Assembly: GCF_900115555.1 (NCBI RefSeq) | Contig: NZ_FOWX01000010.1 | Location: forward strand, 62,001-126,000 | Source: Pseudomonas borbori | Lineage (GTDB): Bacteria > Pseudomonadota > Gammaproteobacteria > Pseudomonadales > Pseudomonadaceae | Direction of reading: 5' to 3' | DNA: 64,000 nt | Notes under the pieces: generated by a model | Database searches by the model: none | Told to the model about the DNA's origin: nothing | Seen by the model: only the letters and a program-made list of their open reading frames with translations | Made by a program: the position numbers and the translations under genes | In this document: positions 37,523-45,442 of the stretch, piece after piece | Layout: every line of letters starts with the position of its first letter | Numbering within the stretch: the stretch's first letter is position 1

Positions 37523-38173
37523 TTATTCCAGCTTTTTGTCGACATCGTCGAGCAGTTTACGGGCTTCGTTGCGGCGACCGGTATCGGCAATTGCGCGTCC
37601 GGGCCGATCGGGGGCTGCCAGGGTCTTTTCCAGCGCGCTGCGGGCTTCGGCGTAGCGGTCCTGGTCGACCAGGAAACCGGCGTAAAAGTAGTTCGGGTCG
37701 ATGCCTTGCGGGTTGATTGCCAGGGCCTGACGGAACAGTTCGGCGGCCTTGTCATCGTCACCGAAGCCGATCGGCCAGCCGGGCACTTGATAGTAGAGAC
37801 TGGCGAGGCTGGTGTAGGCGGAACCGTTGAGCGCCTGCGGATCGAGTGCCAGCGCTTGCTCGAAGCGTGCCTTGGCCTGCTTGGCCAGGCCGAGTGCGCC
37901 GAGCCCACCCTTGGCGCCGGCCCAGGTGCTGCGAATGATGCCGTCCCAGATCAGCAGTTCGGCTGCATCGGGCTCGCGAGCCAGGGCCTGTTCGGCCTCG
38001 CCGGCGAGTTTGGCGAATGCCGCTTCGCGTTGCGCCGCCGGCAGTTGATAGTTGATTTCGGCCCAGCGTTGCTGCAGTTGCTGCAACGCCGTCTCGCTGG
38101 CGGGGTTGAGGGCAAAGCTTGGCTGGCTGCACAGCGCCAGCAGCGTGAGGCAAATGCCGAACAGGGATTTCAT
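37523..38173 (-). CDS. Periplasmic TPR-containing protein
   Basis: 216 residues with a signal peptide (cleavage near SFA|LNP, residue 21). TPR-like helical pairs are visible (ARFEQALALDPQAL, AAELFRQALAINPQG, ARSALEKTLAAPDRP). It overlaps the SDR gene by 4 nt (ATGA) and so belongs to the same operon. The function is unknown. TPR proteins usually act as scaffolds, so it may hold pathway proteins at the envelope; this is inference. Confidence 0.85.
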   Translation of the reverse strand: MKSLFGICLTLLALCSQPSFALNPASETALQQLQQRWAEINYQLPAAQREAAFAKLAGEAEQALAREPDAAELLIWDGIIRSTWAGAKGGLGALGLAKQAKARFEQALALDPQALNGSAYTSLASLYYQVPGWPIGFGDDDKAAELFRQALAINPQGIDPNYFYAGFLVDQDRYAEARSALEKTLAAPDRPGRAIADTGRRNEARKLLDDVDKKLE

Positions 38174-39015
38174 GGTGTATCTCCGTGGGAAGGGTTAATG
38201 GCTGGGGGCTCCGGCGCATCGGTGTCCGTCGGGCGCCGGGCGAAGCGCTTGATCACCGGCAGTTGCTTGCGCAGTGCCTGGTCCACCAGGCGCGGCAGCA
38301 AACTGTTGAGGCGCACGAAGAGCTTCTCCGGCCAGCCGAGATAGAGCTCCTCGCGCTCGCGGGCGATGGCCTGGACGATCTGCGTGGCGACGCTGGCGGG
38401 CGCGTCCATGCCGACTTTCAGCTCGTCGTTCATCGCCACCACCTGCTCGCTGTTCATCGTCGTGCGGGTGGCGCGCGGGGCGATGTAGAGCACCTTGATC
38501 CGGCTGTCGGCGAGTTCCCGGCGTAACGCCTCGGAGAACCCGCGCAGGGCGAACTTGCTGGCGCAGTAGACGCTGAAGCCCGGGTAGCCGATGGAGCCGA
38601 AGGTCGAGCCGAGATTGACCAGCAGGGCCTTCGATTGTTGGCGCAGCAGCGGCAGCAGCAGGTGGGTGAGCTGCAGGGTGGCGGTGACATTGACTTCGAT
38701 CAGCCGGGCGATGGCATCTTCGTCCTGCTGCTCCAGCAGGCTGAACTGGTTGACCCCGGCGGCGTGGATCACACAGTTGAGTCCGCCGAAGCGGCGCGCG
38801 GCATCGCGCACCCGGTGCCGGTCGTCGCGTTGGCCGAGATCGGCGCAGACCAGCTTGATCTGCCCCGGATAACGTCGGGCCAGGGCCTCCAGCGCACTGT
38901 TATCGCGGCCGACCAGGAGCAGCTTGGCGCCGCCGGCACAGAGTTGCTCGACCAGCACCTGGCCGATCCCGCCACTGGCGCCGGTGAGCAGGGCCCGGCA
39001 TTCATTGAGTTGCAT
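38170..39015 (-). CDS. Short-chain dehydrogenase/reductase
   Basis: 281 residues of the classical SDR family. The Rossmann motif TGASGGIG is near residue 11-18, with the HAAG motif following. The catalytic serine is in LGSTFGS and the Tyr/Lys pair in VYCASKFAL. The C-terminal extension (about 215-281), with LYLGWPEKLFVRLNSLLP, is amphipathic and could touch the membrane. It overlaps the oxidase gene by 14 nt. The substrate is unknown; an oxidoreduction step on the product of the neighbouring ligase and oxidase is likely. Confidence 0.92.
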   Translation of the reverse strand: MQLNECRALLTGASGGIGQVLVEQLCAGGAKLLLVGRDNSALEALARRYPGQIKLVCADLGQRDDRHRVRDAARRFGGLNCVIHAAGVNQFSLLEQQDEDAIARLIEVNVTATLQLTHLLLPLLRQQSKALLVNLGSTFGSIGYPGFSVYCASKFALRGFSEALRRELADSRIKVLYIAPRATRTTMNSEQVVAMNDELKVGMDAPASVATQIVQAIAREREELYLGWPEKLFVRLNSLLPRLVDQALRKQLPVIKRFARRPTDTDAPEPPAINPSHGDTP

Positions 39016-39673
39016 GGTCGTGCCCTGTGCCCGTCAGGCTGCGGAAGATGTCGCCATAGAGGCGATACACCACCGCGGCGGTATGCAGTACGGCGGTTTG
39101 GTCGTCCTCGTTGTCGAGACGGTTCATCAGTTTCTTGAACAGCTCCATGTGCTCCAGGTCGAGGCTGCCATGGGAAGTCAGGTAGCTGAAGGCCTGGGCC
39201 GGCAGCTGCAGCCGATCCTGCAGCACGCCGGCCGCCTGGCTGGCCAAGGCAATGCTGGTGCCTTCCAGTACGTTGACCATGCCGAAGAAACTCACCGGGT
39301 TGTGCCGCGCGATGCGATCGTAGACGTAGGCGACCATCAGCTCGGTGGGCAGCGCCGGCTGGCTGTTGCGCACGCGGTCGGGGTCGCCACCGCAGGCGCG
39401 GATGTCATTGAGGATCCATTCCTGGTGGCCGAGTTCTTCCTCGATGTACTCGGCGATTGCCTCGCGCAGCCATTCCAGCCGCTCCGGCAGCCGCGCGCCA
39501 CAGGCCATCAGCAGCGGTACCGTGTGCTTGACGTGGTGATAGGCCTGGGTGAGGAAGGCGATGTATTGCTCCAGCGTGGCGCTGCCGTCAAATGCGGCCG
39601 CGAAAATCGGCGCGCCGAGCAGGTATTCGCGCTCGTTGCGGGTCTGGTGTTGCAGTTGCTCGAAGAATTCCAT
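39002..39673 (-). CDS. Haem-oxygenase-like di-iron oxidase family protein (TenA/UndA-like)
   Basis: 223 residues from MEFFEQLQHQTRNE; AGGAG precedes this ATG, although an ATG at 39685 overlapping the ligase stop is possible. Mostly helical. The pattern E80-x2-H83, E137, H168-x3-D172-x2-H175 matches the metal-ligand spacing of haem-oxygenase-like di-iron oxidases (for example UndA, BesC). These cut or oxidise fatty or amino acids with O2, so I expect an O2-dependent step. It lies between an AMP ligase and an SDR. Also called iron-containing redox enzyme or PqqC/TenA-like. The substrate is unknown. Confidence 0.85.
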   Translation of the reverse strand: MEFFEQLQHQTRNEREYLLGAPIFAAAFDGSATLEQYIAFLTQAYHHVKHTVPLLMACGARLPERLEWLREAIAEYIEEELGHQEWILNDIRACGGDPDRVRNSQPALPTELMVAYVYDRIARHNPVSFFGMVNVLEGTSIALASQAAGVLQDRLQLPAQAFSYLTSHGSLDLEHMELFKKLMNRLDNEDDQTAVLHTAAVVYRLYGDIFRSLTGTGHDHATQ

Positions 39674-39681
39674 GGTGCTCC

Positions 39682-41136
39682 TCATTGGATCGGCTTCTGC
39701 ACGGCCTCGATGGCCGGCTGGTAATGGTTGAACAGAGCCGTGCGGCGCAGGCGACCATTGGCGGTGGCCAGGCCGTTGGCGGCGCTGAACGATTGCGCGG
39801 CGCGCAGCCAGTGGTGCGCGCGGGCATAGTCGGGCAGGCTCTGGTTGACTGTCGCCACGGCAGCATCCAGTTCGGCGTCGCTGCAGTCGGCGCGCCGCGG
39901 CACCAACACGGCGACGTTCTCCGCCAGCGCTTCGCCATGCAGCCAGGCTTGAGCGATTGCCGTCTGCTGCAGCAGTTCGGCCTCGACCCATTCGGGATTC
40001 ACGTTGCGTCCGTAGGCCGTGACGAACTGGTGCTTCTTGCGCCCGTGCAGGATCAGAAAGCTGTTCTCCCAGTGAGCGAGATCGCCAGTCGCCAGCCAGT
40101 CGTCGACCAGCGGCGGTTCGCCGAGATAACCACGCATGTGGGGGCCGCGCACCAGCACTTCGCCATCATCGGCCAGGCGCAATTCGACGTGCGCCAGGGG
40201 CTGGCCGACGCTGCCGATCCGGCGCGCCTGGGGGGTGTTCAGGCAGACCACCGAAGCGCACTCGGACAGGCCGTAGCCTTCGAACACAGGCAGTCCGAGT
40301 TTGTCCGCACGCTGCAGCAACTGTGGCGCCACGCGGCCACCGCCAACGGCAATGAAGCGTAGCGAGGTCGGTAGCGACAGACCCTGCTCCGCAGCGTTGA
40401 CCAGTGCCAGGAGCAATTGCGGGAGCAGAATCAGGCTGTGCGGCTGGCTCGCGCGCAGCGTGCCGATCAAGCGCAACGGCTCGAAGCCGCTGGCGCCGCT
40501 GAGACCGATCTCGGCCAGCGGGCGCAGCTCGACGCTGGCACCGGCCAGCAACGGCGCATAAAGCCCGGCGATGTTTTCCAGCAGGGTGGCCAGCGGCAGC
40601 ACGCAGAGGTGGCGCTGCACGTCGCAGCTGCGGCTGGCCAGCCAGAGGCTGGCGGCAACCTCGAGCTGTGCCTCGGCATCGAGGCAGACGCCCTTGGGTT
40701 GGCCGGTGGTGCCGGAGGTGTAGGTGATTTTCCGTGTGCCGCTCGGCACCTCGGTCACCGTTGCTTGCTGGCGTTGCAACAGTCCGGGCGCGGTTGGTGC
40801 GAAGCCGCTGCTACGGGTCAGCTCATTTTCCGCACCGAGCAGGCAATCGATGCCTGCGTGATCCAGCACATGCTGTTGCTGTGCCGGGGAGAAGAAGCCC
40901 GGCAGCGGCACGCAGACCAGTCCGGCGCGCAGCAGGGCGAGATCCCACAGTGCCCACTGCAGGCCGTTGTCCATGGCCAGGGCGACGCGCCGCACGCCGA
41001 GTTCTTTCAGGTGATTGGCGCGGGCTTGCACCTCGTGGCGCAGCTCGACGTAACTCAACCTGCGTTCGCCTTCGATCAGGGCGACACCGTTGTGTTGCTC
41101 GAGCTGCTGCCAGAAATGTTCAACTGCAGGCTGCAT
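39682..41136 (-). CDS. AMP-dependent synthetase/ligase (acyl-activating)
   Basis: 484 residues of the ANL superfamily. The ATP-binding A3 motif TYTSGTTGQPKG is at 138-149. FEGYGLSE and the TGD motif (LATGDLAHW) follow, with a shortened C-terminal domain. It should activate a carboxylic acid as an acyl-adenylate. Odd feature: the usual catalytic C-terminal lysine position (GK in family members) reads N-G-R-L-R-R at 460-465, so Arg replaces Lys; this may block the thioester half-reaction or leave adenylate formation only. It overlaps the hemolysin-family gene by 17 nt. Confidence 0.9.
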   Translation of the reverse strand: MQPAVEHFWQQLEQHNGVALIEGERRLSYVELRHEVQARANHLKELGVRRVALAMDNGLQWALWDLALLRAGLVCVPLPGFFSPAQQQHVLDHAGIDCLLGAENELTRSSGFAPTAPGLLQRQQATVTEVPSGTRKITYTSGTTGQPKGVCLDAEAQLEVAASLWLASRSCDVQRHLCVLPLATLLENIAGLYAPLLAGASVELRPLAEIGLSGASGFEPLRLIGTLRASQPHSLILLPQLLLALVNAAEQGLSLPTSLRFIAVGGGRVAPQLLQRADKLGLPVFEGYGLSECASVVCLNTPQARRIGSVGQPLAHVELRLADDGEVLVRGPHMRGYLGEPPLVDDWLATGDLAHWENSFLILHGRKKHQFVTAYGRNVNPEWVEAELLQQTAIAQAWLHGEALAENVAVLVPRRADCSDAELDAAVATVNQSLPDYARAHHWLRAAQSFSAANGLATANGRLRRTALFNHYQPAIEAVQKPIQ

Positions 41137-41809
41137 GAGCTACCTCCCCGACGTTGAACAAGGGCTGGTAGCCGAGGCGCGGATAGGCCCCGAGCTGCAG
41201 CAGGCGTTGGTGACCGGGCAGGATCTCGCCGGCCATCACCTGTGGGCGGCTGGCGTAGTAGCTGCCCCAGTCGGCCAGTTCATCGCCCATCCGCGCCGGA
41301 TCGGCGAGTCCCAGCGCTATCGGCGTCAGGGCCAGGCGCTGGAAGCTGTTGAGCAAGGCCGGCGTGCCGGTGAACACCACCCAGCGAAAACCCTGGGCGA
41401 CCAGCAGGTCGGTTAGCGCCACGATCAGCAGGCGTGCCGAGGCGTTGCCGAAGGCGGCCAGGTTGCCCACCTCGACGATTTCTTCGCGCGGCACTGCGCC
41501 TCCGCAACGCCGGCCGATCGCCTGTTCGATCGACTCGTTCAGGTAGCGTTCGAGGAACAACGGGCGGCGCTGGGCGCTGCGCAGGCCGACCGCGCCCTGC
41601 ACCTCGCCATTGCTGGCATGCAGGCCGAGCAGGCAAGGCATGAAGTGCTGGATGCGCGCCTGATAGTGAAGGGCAAAGCGCTCCCGGATAAACTTCTCCA
41701 GCGCCTCGCGGCGCTCGCCCTGGCCACTCCGGGCCAGTTGCAGGGTCAGCGGCTGCTCGCGGCCGATGCGTGCCAGTGCGTCTGTTTGATCTACCCAGGG
41801 CAGTTCCAT
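41120..41809 (-). CDS. Thermostable hemolysin family protein
   Basis: 229 residues matching the family named after Vibrio delta-VPH (Pfam T_hemolysin). No signal peptide or membrane helix is seen, so a secreted toxin is doubtful. The core EEIVEVGNLAAFGNASARLLIVALTDLLVAQGF, then WVVFTGTPALLNSF, reads like a GNAT or autoinducer-synthase fold, suggesting an acyl transfer role (inference). It is the first gene of the leftward seven-gene operon and divergent from colR, with a CTTAAG box promoter just upstream. Confidence 0.85.
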   Translation of the reverse strand: MELPWVDQTDALARIGREQPLTLQLARSGQGERREALEKFIRERFALHYQARIQHFMPCLLGLHASNGEVQGAVGLRSAQRRPLFLERYLNESIEQAIGRRCGGAVPREEIVEVGNLAAFGNASARLLIVALTDLLVAQGFRWVVFTGTPALLNSFQRLALTPIALGLADPARMGDELADWGSYYASRPQVMAGEILPGHQRLLQLGAYPRLGYQPLFNVGEVAHAACS

Positions 41810-41838
41810 GGGGGAGCCTCGGTTGAATGTCTGAGCCG

Positions 41839-41871
41839 ATTATTGGTGCTCATTCTTAAGGCAGTCTTAAG
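41839..41871 (-). promoter_or_regulatory. QseB/PmrA/BqsR-type box and promoter of the seven-gene operon
   Basis: On the minus strand: CTTAAG (41871-41866), ACTGC, CTTAAG (41860-41855), 10 bp, then AATAAT (41844-41839) as -10. This is a perfect CTTAAG-N5-CTTAAG direct repeat (equal to TTAAG-N6-TTAAG), overlapping the -35 position as expected for OmpR-type activators. Confidence 0.85.
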
Positions 41872-42001
41872 TCGCGTGGTGCATATTGGCTGGGTGAGCC
41901 AGGGGCTCGTCGGCTGACGTTTGCTTCACCTTCGATCTGCTGTTTTTGCCGCGCCTAGCCTTGCCTTGAGCGCGGCCTGACCCATTCGCCGAGAGCTATG
42001 C

Positions 42002-42685
42002 ATGCGCATCCTGGTTATCGAAGACAACCGCGACATCCTGGCCAACGTGCTGGATTATCTGGAACTCAAGGGTTACGGGGTCGACTGCGCCGAGGACGGG
42101 CTCAGTGGTCTGCACCTGGCCGCGACCGGCCACTACGATCTGATCGTGCTGGACATCATGCTGCCGGGCATCGACGGTTATCAGGTGTGCAAGCGTCTGC
42201 GCGAGGACGCCGGGCGTGATACGCCGATCATCATGCTCACCGCCCGTGACGCTCTGGGCGATCGCCTGCGGGGGCTCGGTGCCGGCGCCGATGACTACCT
42301 GATCAAGCCCTTCGCCCTGTCCGAACTGGTCGCGCGCATCGAGGCGATACTGCGGCGCAGCCAGGGCGCCCGCAGGCACCAGTTGCAGGTCGGCGACCTG
42401 CACTACGACCTCGACACCTTGCAGGCCACCCGTGCCGGTCAGACGCTGCGGCTCAACCCCATCGGCCACAAGCTGCTGGCGATCCTGATGCAGAAGAGTC
42501 CGGCGGTGGTGCGCCGCGAGGCGCTGGAAGAGGCGCTGTGGGGTGAGGATCCACCAGACAGCGACAGCCTGCGCAGCCATATCCATCAGCTGCGTCAGGC
42601 GTTGGACAAGCCCTTCGCCAAACCGCTGCTGCACACCCTGCATGGCGTTGGTTTCCGTCTGGCGGAGGACGAGGATGATCGCTAA
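42002..42685 (+). CDS. colR: Response regulator ColR
   Basis: 227-residue OmpR-type regulator. Receiver with D51 (DLIVLDIMLPGIDGY), TARD and KPFA. The winged-helix domain contains LNPIGHKLLAILMQKSPAVV and SDSLRSHIHQLRQALDKPFAKPLLHTLHGVGFRL, which closely matches Pseudomonas ColR as I remember it. ColRS maintains membrane and LPS integrity and metal tolerance. colS overlaps by 11 nt. The downstream envelope genes match the ColRS neighbourhood in P. aeruginosa (colRS, methyltransferase, inaA). Confidence 0.92.
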   Translation: MRILVIEDNRDILANVLDYLELKGYGVDCAEDGLSGLHLAATGHYDLIVLDIMLPGIDGYQVCKRLREDAGRDTPIIMLTARDALGDRLRGLGAGADDYLIKPFALSELVARIEAILRRSQGARRHQLQVGDLHYDLDTLQATRAGQTLRLNPIGHKLLAILMQKSPAVVRREALEEALWGEDPPDSDSLRSHIHQLRQALDKPFAKPLLHTLHGVGFRLAEDEDDR

Positions 42686-43949
42686 ACAGCCGCTTGCCCG
42701 GCGCATCGTCATCGCCTTCACGCTGACCACCCTGGTGGTCAGCGGCGCCTTCGCCCTGAGCATCGTTGCGGTGGTGCATTTTATCGAGGAGCAACTGGTC
42801 AGCGAGGCGCTGAGCCGCGAGATGGATACCGTGCTGAGCGAGGATCTGCCCCGCGGGCAGCCGCCGAAGCTGGATGCCAGCACCCGCTTCTTCGCCTCCC
42901 ACTTGCCGCGGTATGCGCTGCCAGAAGGCCTGGCCGCGCTCGACGAGGGCTTCACCGAACTGGTGCGCGGCGACGAGGCCTATTACGTCTATGTGCGTGA
43001 TATTGCCGGCGAACGTTATGTGCTGGTCGAGGATCAGCACGAGTTCGAGGCGCGCGAGAATGTACTGTTCAATGTGGTGCTGGCGGGGTTTCTGCTCAGC
43101 GTTGTCGGCGCCTGGGGGTTGGGGTGGCTGATGGCGCAGCGGGTGATGGCGCCGGTCACGCGGCTGGCGCAGCAGGTGCGTCATCGCGATCAGCTGCACC
43201 CGCTGGCACCGCCGCTGGCGCTGCAATACCCCGACGATGAAGTCGGTCATCTGGCCGCGGCGTTCGACAGCACCCTTGGCCAGTTGCGGCAGACGCTGGA
43301 GCGTGAGCGGCTGTTCACCAGCGACGTCAGTCACGAGTTGCGCACGCCGCTGATGGTCATCCTCGGGGCTTGCGAGTTGCTCGATCAGGCCGAGTTGCCC
43401 GCGCCGGCGAGGCAGAAGACCGTGCGGGTCCAGCGTGCTGCGCAGGAAATGCACGAGCTGGTGCAGACCTTTCTGCTGTTGGCCCGGGCCCGCCCGGAGA
43501 CCAGCGCCCTCGGCGGCAATGCCACCCTGGCCCGCGTGGCACAGGAGCAGGTCGAGCGTTGGGCGCCGCTGCTGCGGGAAAAAGGCCTGCATTTCGAGTG
43601 CGTGGAGGAGGGCCATGACAGCGGCCTGTACAACCTGACGTTGCTCGGTACGGTGATGTCCAACCTGCTGCGCAATGCCCTGCATTACACCGAAAGCGGT
43701 GTGGTACGGCTGGTCCTGGGCCATGGCGGCTTTCGCGTCGAGGACAGTGGTCCGGGCATTCCGCTGGAACAGCAGGAACGCATGTTTCAGCCGTTCGTGC
43801 GTGGTTGCGAGGCGCGTGGGGAGGGGCTCGGGCTCGGGCTGTCACTGGTCAAGCGGATCTGCGCGCACCAGGGTTGGACGGTCAGTGTGCAGCAGCTCCC
43901 GCCCCAGGGCAGTTGTTTTCAGGTGGTGCTCGGATCCGACCCGGCGTGA
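42675..43949 (+). CDS. colS: Sensor kinase ColS
   Basis: 424 residues: TM1 (about 10-33), a short periplasmic domain, TM2 (about 130-155), HAMP, HisKA with H220 in FTSDVSHELRTP, and HATPase (NLLRNALHYTE, DSGPGI, GLGLGLSLV). The periplasmic segment holds H35-F-I-E38 and an ExxE pair (E125, E128). These are the kinds of residues shown in P. putida ColS to sense zinc and iron, which supports the ColS assignment. The predicted start overlaps colR. Confidence 0.92.
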   Translation: MIAKQPLARRIVIAFTLTTLVVSGAFALSIVAVVHFIEEQLVSEALSREMDTVLSEDLPRGQPPKLDASTRFFASHLPRYALPEGLAALDEGFTELVRGDEAYYVYVRDIAGERYVLVEDQHEFEARENVLFNVVLAGFLLSVVGAWGLGWLMAQRVMAPVTRLAQQVRHRDQLHPLAPPLALQYPDDEVGHLAAAFDSTLGQLRQTLERERLFTSDVSHELRTPLMVILGACELLDQAELPAPARQKTVRVQRAAQEMHELVQTFLLLARARPETSALGGNATLARVAQEQVERWAPLLREKGLHFECVEEGHDSGLYNLTLLGTVMSNLLRNALHYTESGVVRLVLGHGGFRVEDSGPGIPLEQQERMFQPFVRGCEARGEGLGLGLSLVKRICAHQGWTVSVQQLPPQGSCFQVVLGSDPA

Positions 43950-43973
43950 CGGTTTTTTCACATCCTTTTGACA
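43946..43973 (+). promoter_or_regulatory. ColR-like binding site and -35 box before the methyltransferase gene
   Basis: GTGACGGTTTTTTCAC (43946-43961) fits the ColR consensus as I recall it, (T/C)(T/C)NA(C/G)NN(T/C)TTTTTCAC, at 15 of 16 positions. It overlaps the colS stop codon. A perfect TTGACA (43968-43973) follows after 6 bp. A -10 is less clear (around 43994-44000, TTAGTCT). This would give the downstream genes their own ColR-dependent promoter. Confidence 0.6.
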
Positions 43974-44030
43974 GGGGCTTGATGTGTGTCTCGTTAGTCT
44001 GGCGTTCCGCTTTTCAGAGGAGTACCTGCC

Positions 44031-44708
44031 ATGAGCGATTCGGGCCCCATCGAACTGGAGTTCTCGCGCAAGTACGACCGCGCGCACGCCCATCAATACC
44101 TGCTCAAGCATCGGGACGGCCTGGCCCGGCGTCTGTCGCACTGGCGTGACGAGCAACTGGCACGCCGCGCGCTGAAGCTGGCCGGTGATCCCGACCTGGT
44201 GCTCGATCTGCCCTGTGGCGCCGGACGCTTCTGGCCGCTGTTGGCCGAACATCCGAGCCGGATGATCTTCGCCGCGGACAACTCGAGCGACATGCTGGCC
44301 ATCGCCGAGGCTGCACAGCCGCTGGAAGTGGTCAAACGGGTGGAGCGGTTTCAAGCCTCGGCCTTCGCCATCGACATGGGCGACAACGCGGTGGACTGCA
44401 TCTTCTGCATGCGCCTGCTGCACCACATTGCCGACCCGCAGCACCGCCTGGCGATGCTGCGTGAATTCCACCGGGTCAGCCGCGACACCCTGATCGTTTC
44501 GCTGTGGGTCGATGGCAACTACAAGGCCTGGAAACGCAAGCGCCTGGAACGCCGCCGCTCGCCCAGGGACAACCAGAACCGCTTCGTGGTCGCGCGCTCG
44601 GTGATCGAGGCGGAGTTCGCTCAGGCCGGCTTCGACATTCTCGGCCGCAACGACTTTCTCCCCGGCTATGCCATGTGGCGGGTCTACGTGCTGCGCAAGA
44701 GCAACTGA
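44031..44708 (+). CDS. Class I SAM-dependent methyltransferase (PA4379-like)
   Basis: 225 residues. SAM-binding motif VLDLPCGAGRFWPLL near residue 57, acidic end of strand 2 in FAADNSS, and a CMRLLHHI motif IV. The substrate is unknown. Position after colS and before inaA matches PA4379 in P. aeruginosa. It probably modifies an envelope or LPS component, or a lipid; this is inference from context. AGAGGAGT gives a strong ribosome-binding site. inaA begins 2 bp after its stop. Confidence 0.85.
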   Translation: MSDSGPIELEFSRKYDRAHAHQYLLKHRDGLARRLSHWRDEQLARRALKLAGDPDLVLDLPCGAGRFWPLLAEHPSRMIFAADNSSDMLAIAEAAQPLEVVKRVERFQASAFAIDMGDNAVDCIFCMRLLHHIADPQHRLAMLREFHRVSRDTLIVSLWVDGNYKAWKRKRLERRRSPRDNQNRFVVARSVIEAEFAQAGFDILGRNDFLPGYAMWRVYVLRKSN

Positions 44709-44710
44709 AC

Positions 44711-45442
44711 ATGCACAGACCGCTCATCCTGCCCGCCCGTGAAGCCCTGACCAGCACTTTCCAGCGCTGGTGGAACACCCAGGGCGAATGGGTCGAGGCA
44801 CCCAACCAGCGCCGCGATGGCGAAAGCGGTGTGCAGCGCTTGCAGCGACGTGGCCCCTCGTTGCCGGCGCTTTATTGCAAGCGCCAGGTTGGCCATCTGT
44901 ATCGCTCGTTGCTGCACCCCTTCGGCCGCCCCACCATTCTGCGCGAGCGGCAGGCGTTGAACGCCCTGGCGCGCATCGGCATACGGGTACCGAAAATCGT
45001 CTACTGCGGCGCCCGCCAGGAGGCCGGGAAGTGGCAGGCGCTGCTGGTGACCGAGGAGCTCCAGGGCTTTGTCAGCTTGCACGACTGGTACCGCGGCAAG
45101 CTGCATGAACAGTGGGGCATGCGGATTCACCGGCAGCTGTTGCAGAACCTGGGGCTCACCCTGAGCCGACTTCACCACGCCCATTGGCAGCATGGCTGCT
45201 GCTATCCCAAGCACGTGTTCATCAAGGTTCACGGCCAGGCCGATGTGGCCTGGGTCGAGATCGCCCTGCTCGATCTGGAAAAGAGCCGTCGCCGTCTGCG
45301 TCGCTCAGCCGCCTCGCGACATGATTTGCGCCAGCTGTATCGTCACCGTCAGGACATGCCCGAGTGCGACTGGCGCCTGCTGCGGCTTGCCTACGATGCA
45401 TCCTTTGCCAATCCCGGCGGGGTGTATCGGCATGCCAGTTGA
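44711..45442 (+). CDS. inaA: InaA-family lipopolysaccharide kinase-like protein
   Basis: 243 residues of the Kdo/WaaP-like kinase family. Features of a protein-kinase-like fold: RERQALNALARIGIRVPKIVYCG, then LVTEEL in the hinge, LSRLHHAHWQHGCCYPKHVFIK as catalytic loop (LH...H.D-type with a variant sequence) and LLDLEKSRR (DLE in place of DFG-type). Homologous to P. aeruginosa inaA (PA4378), a ColR target. It likely phosphorylates LPS core sugar or a related glycan. The methyltransferase-inaA-dgkA genes are packed within a few bases. Confidence 0.88.
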   Translation: MHRPLILPAREALTSTFQRWWNTQGEWVEAPNQRRDGESGVQRLQRRGPSLPALYCKRQVGHLYRSLLHPFGRPTILRERQALNALARIGIRVPKIVYCGARQEAGKWQALLVTEELQGFVSLHDWYRGKLHEQWGMRIHRQLLQNLGLTLSRLHHAHWQHGCCYPKHVFIKVHGQADVAWVEIALLDLEKSRRRLRRSAASRHDLRQLYRHRQDMPECDWRLLRLAYDASFANPGGVYRHAS

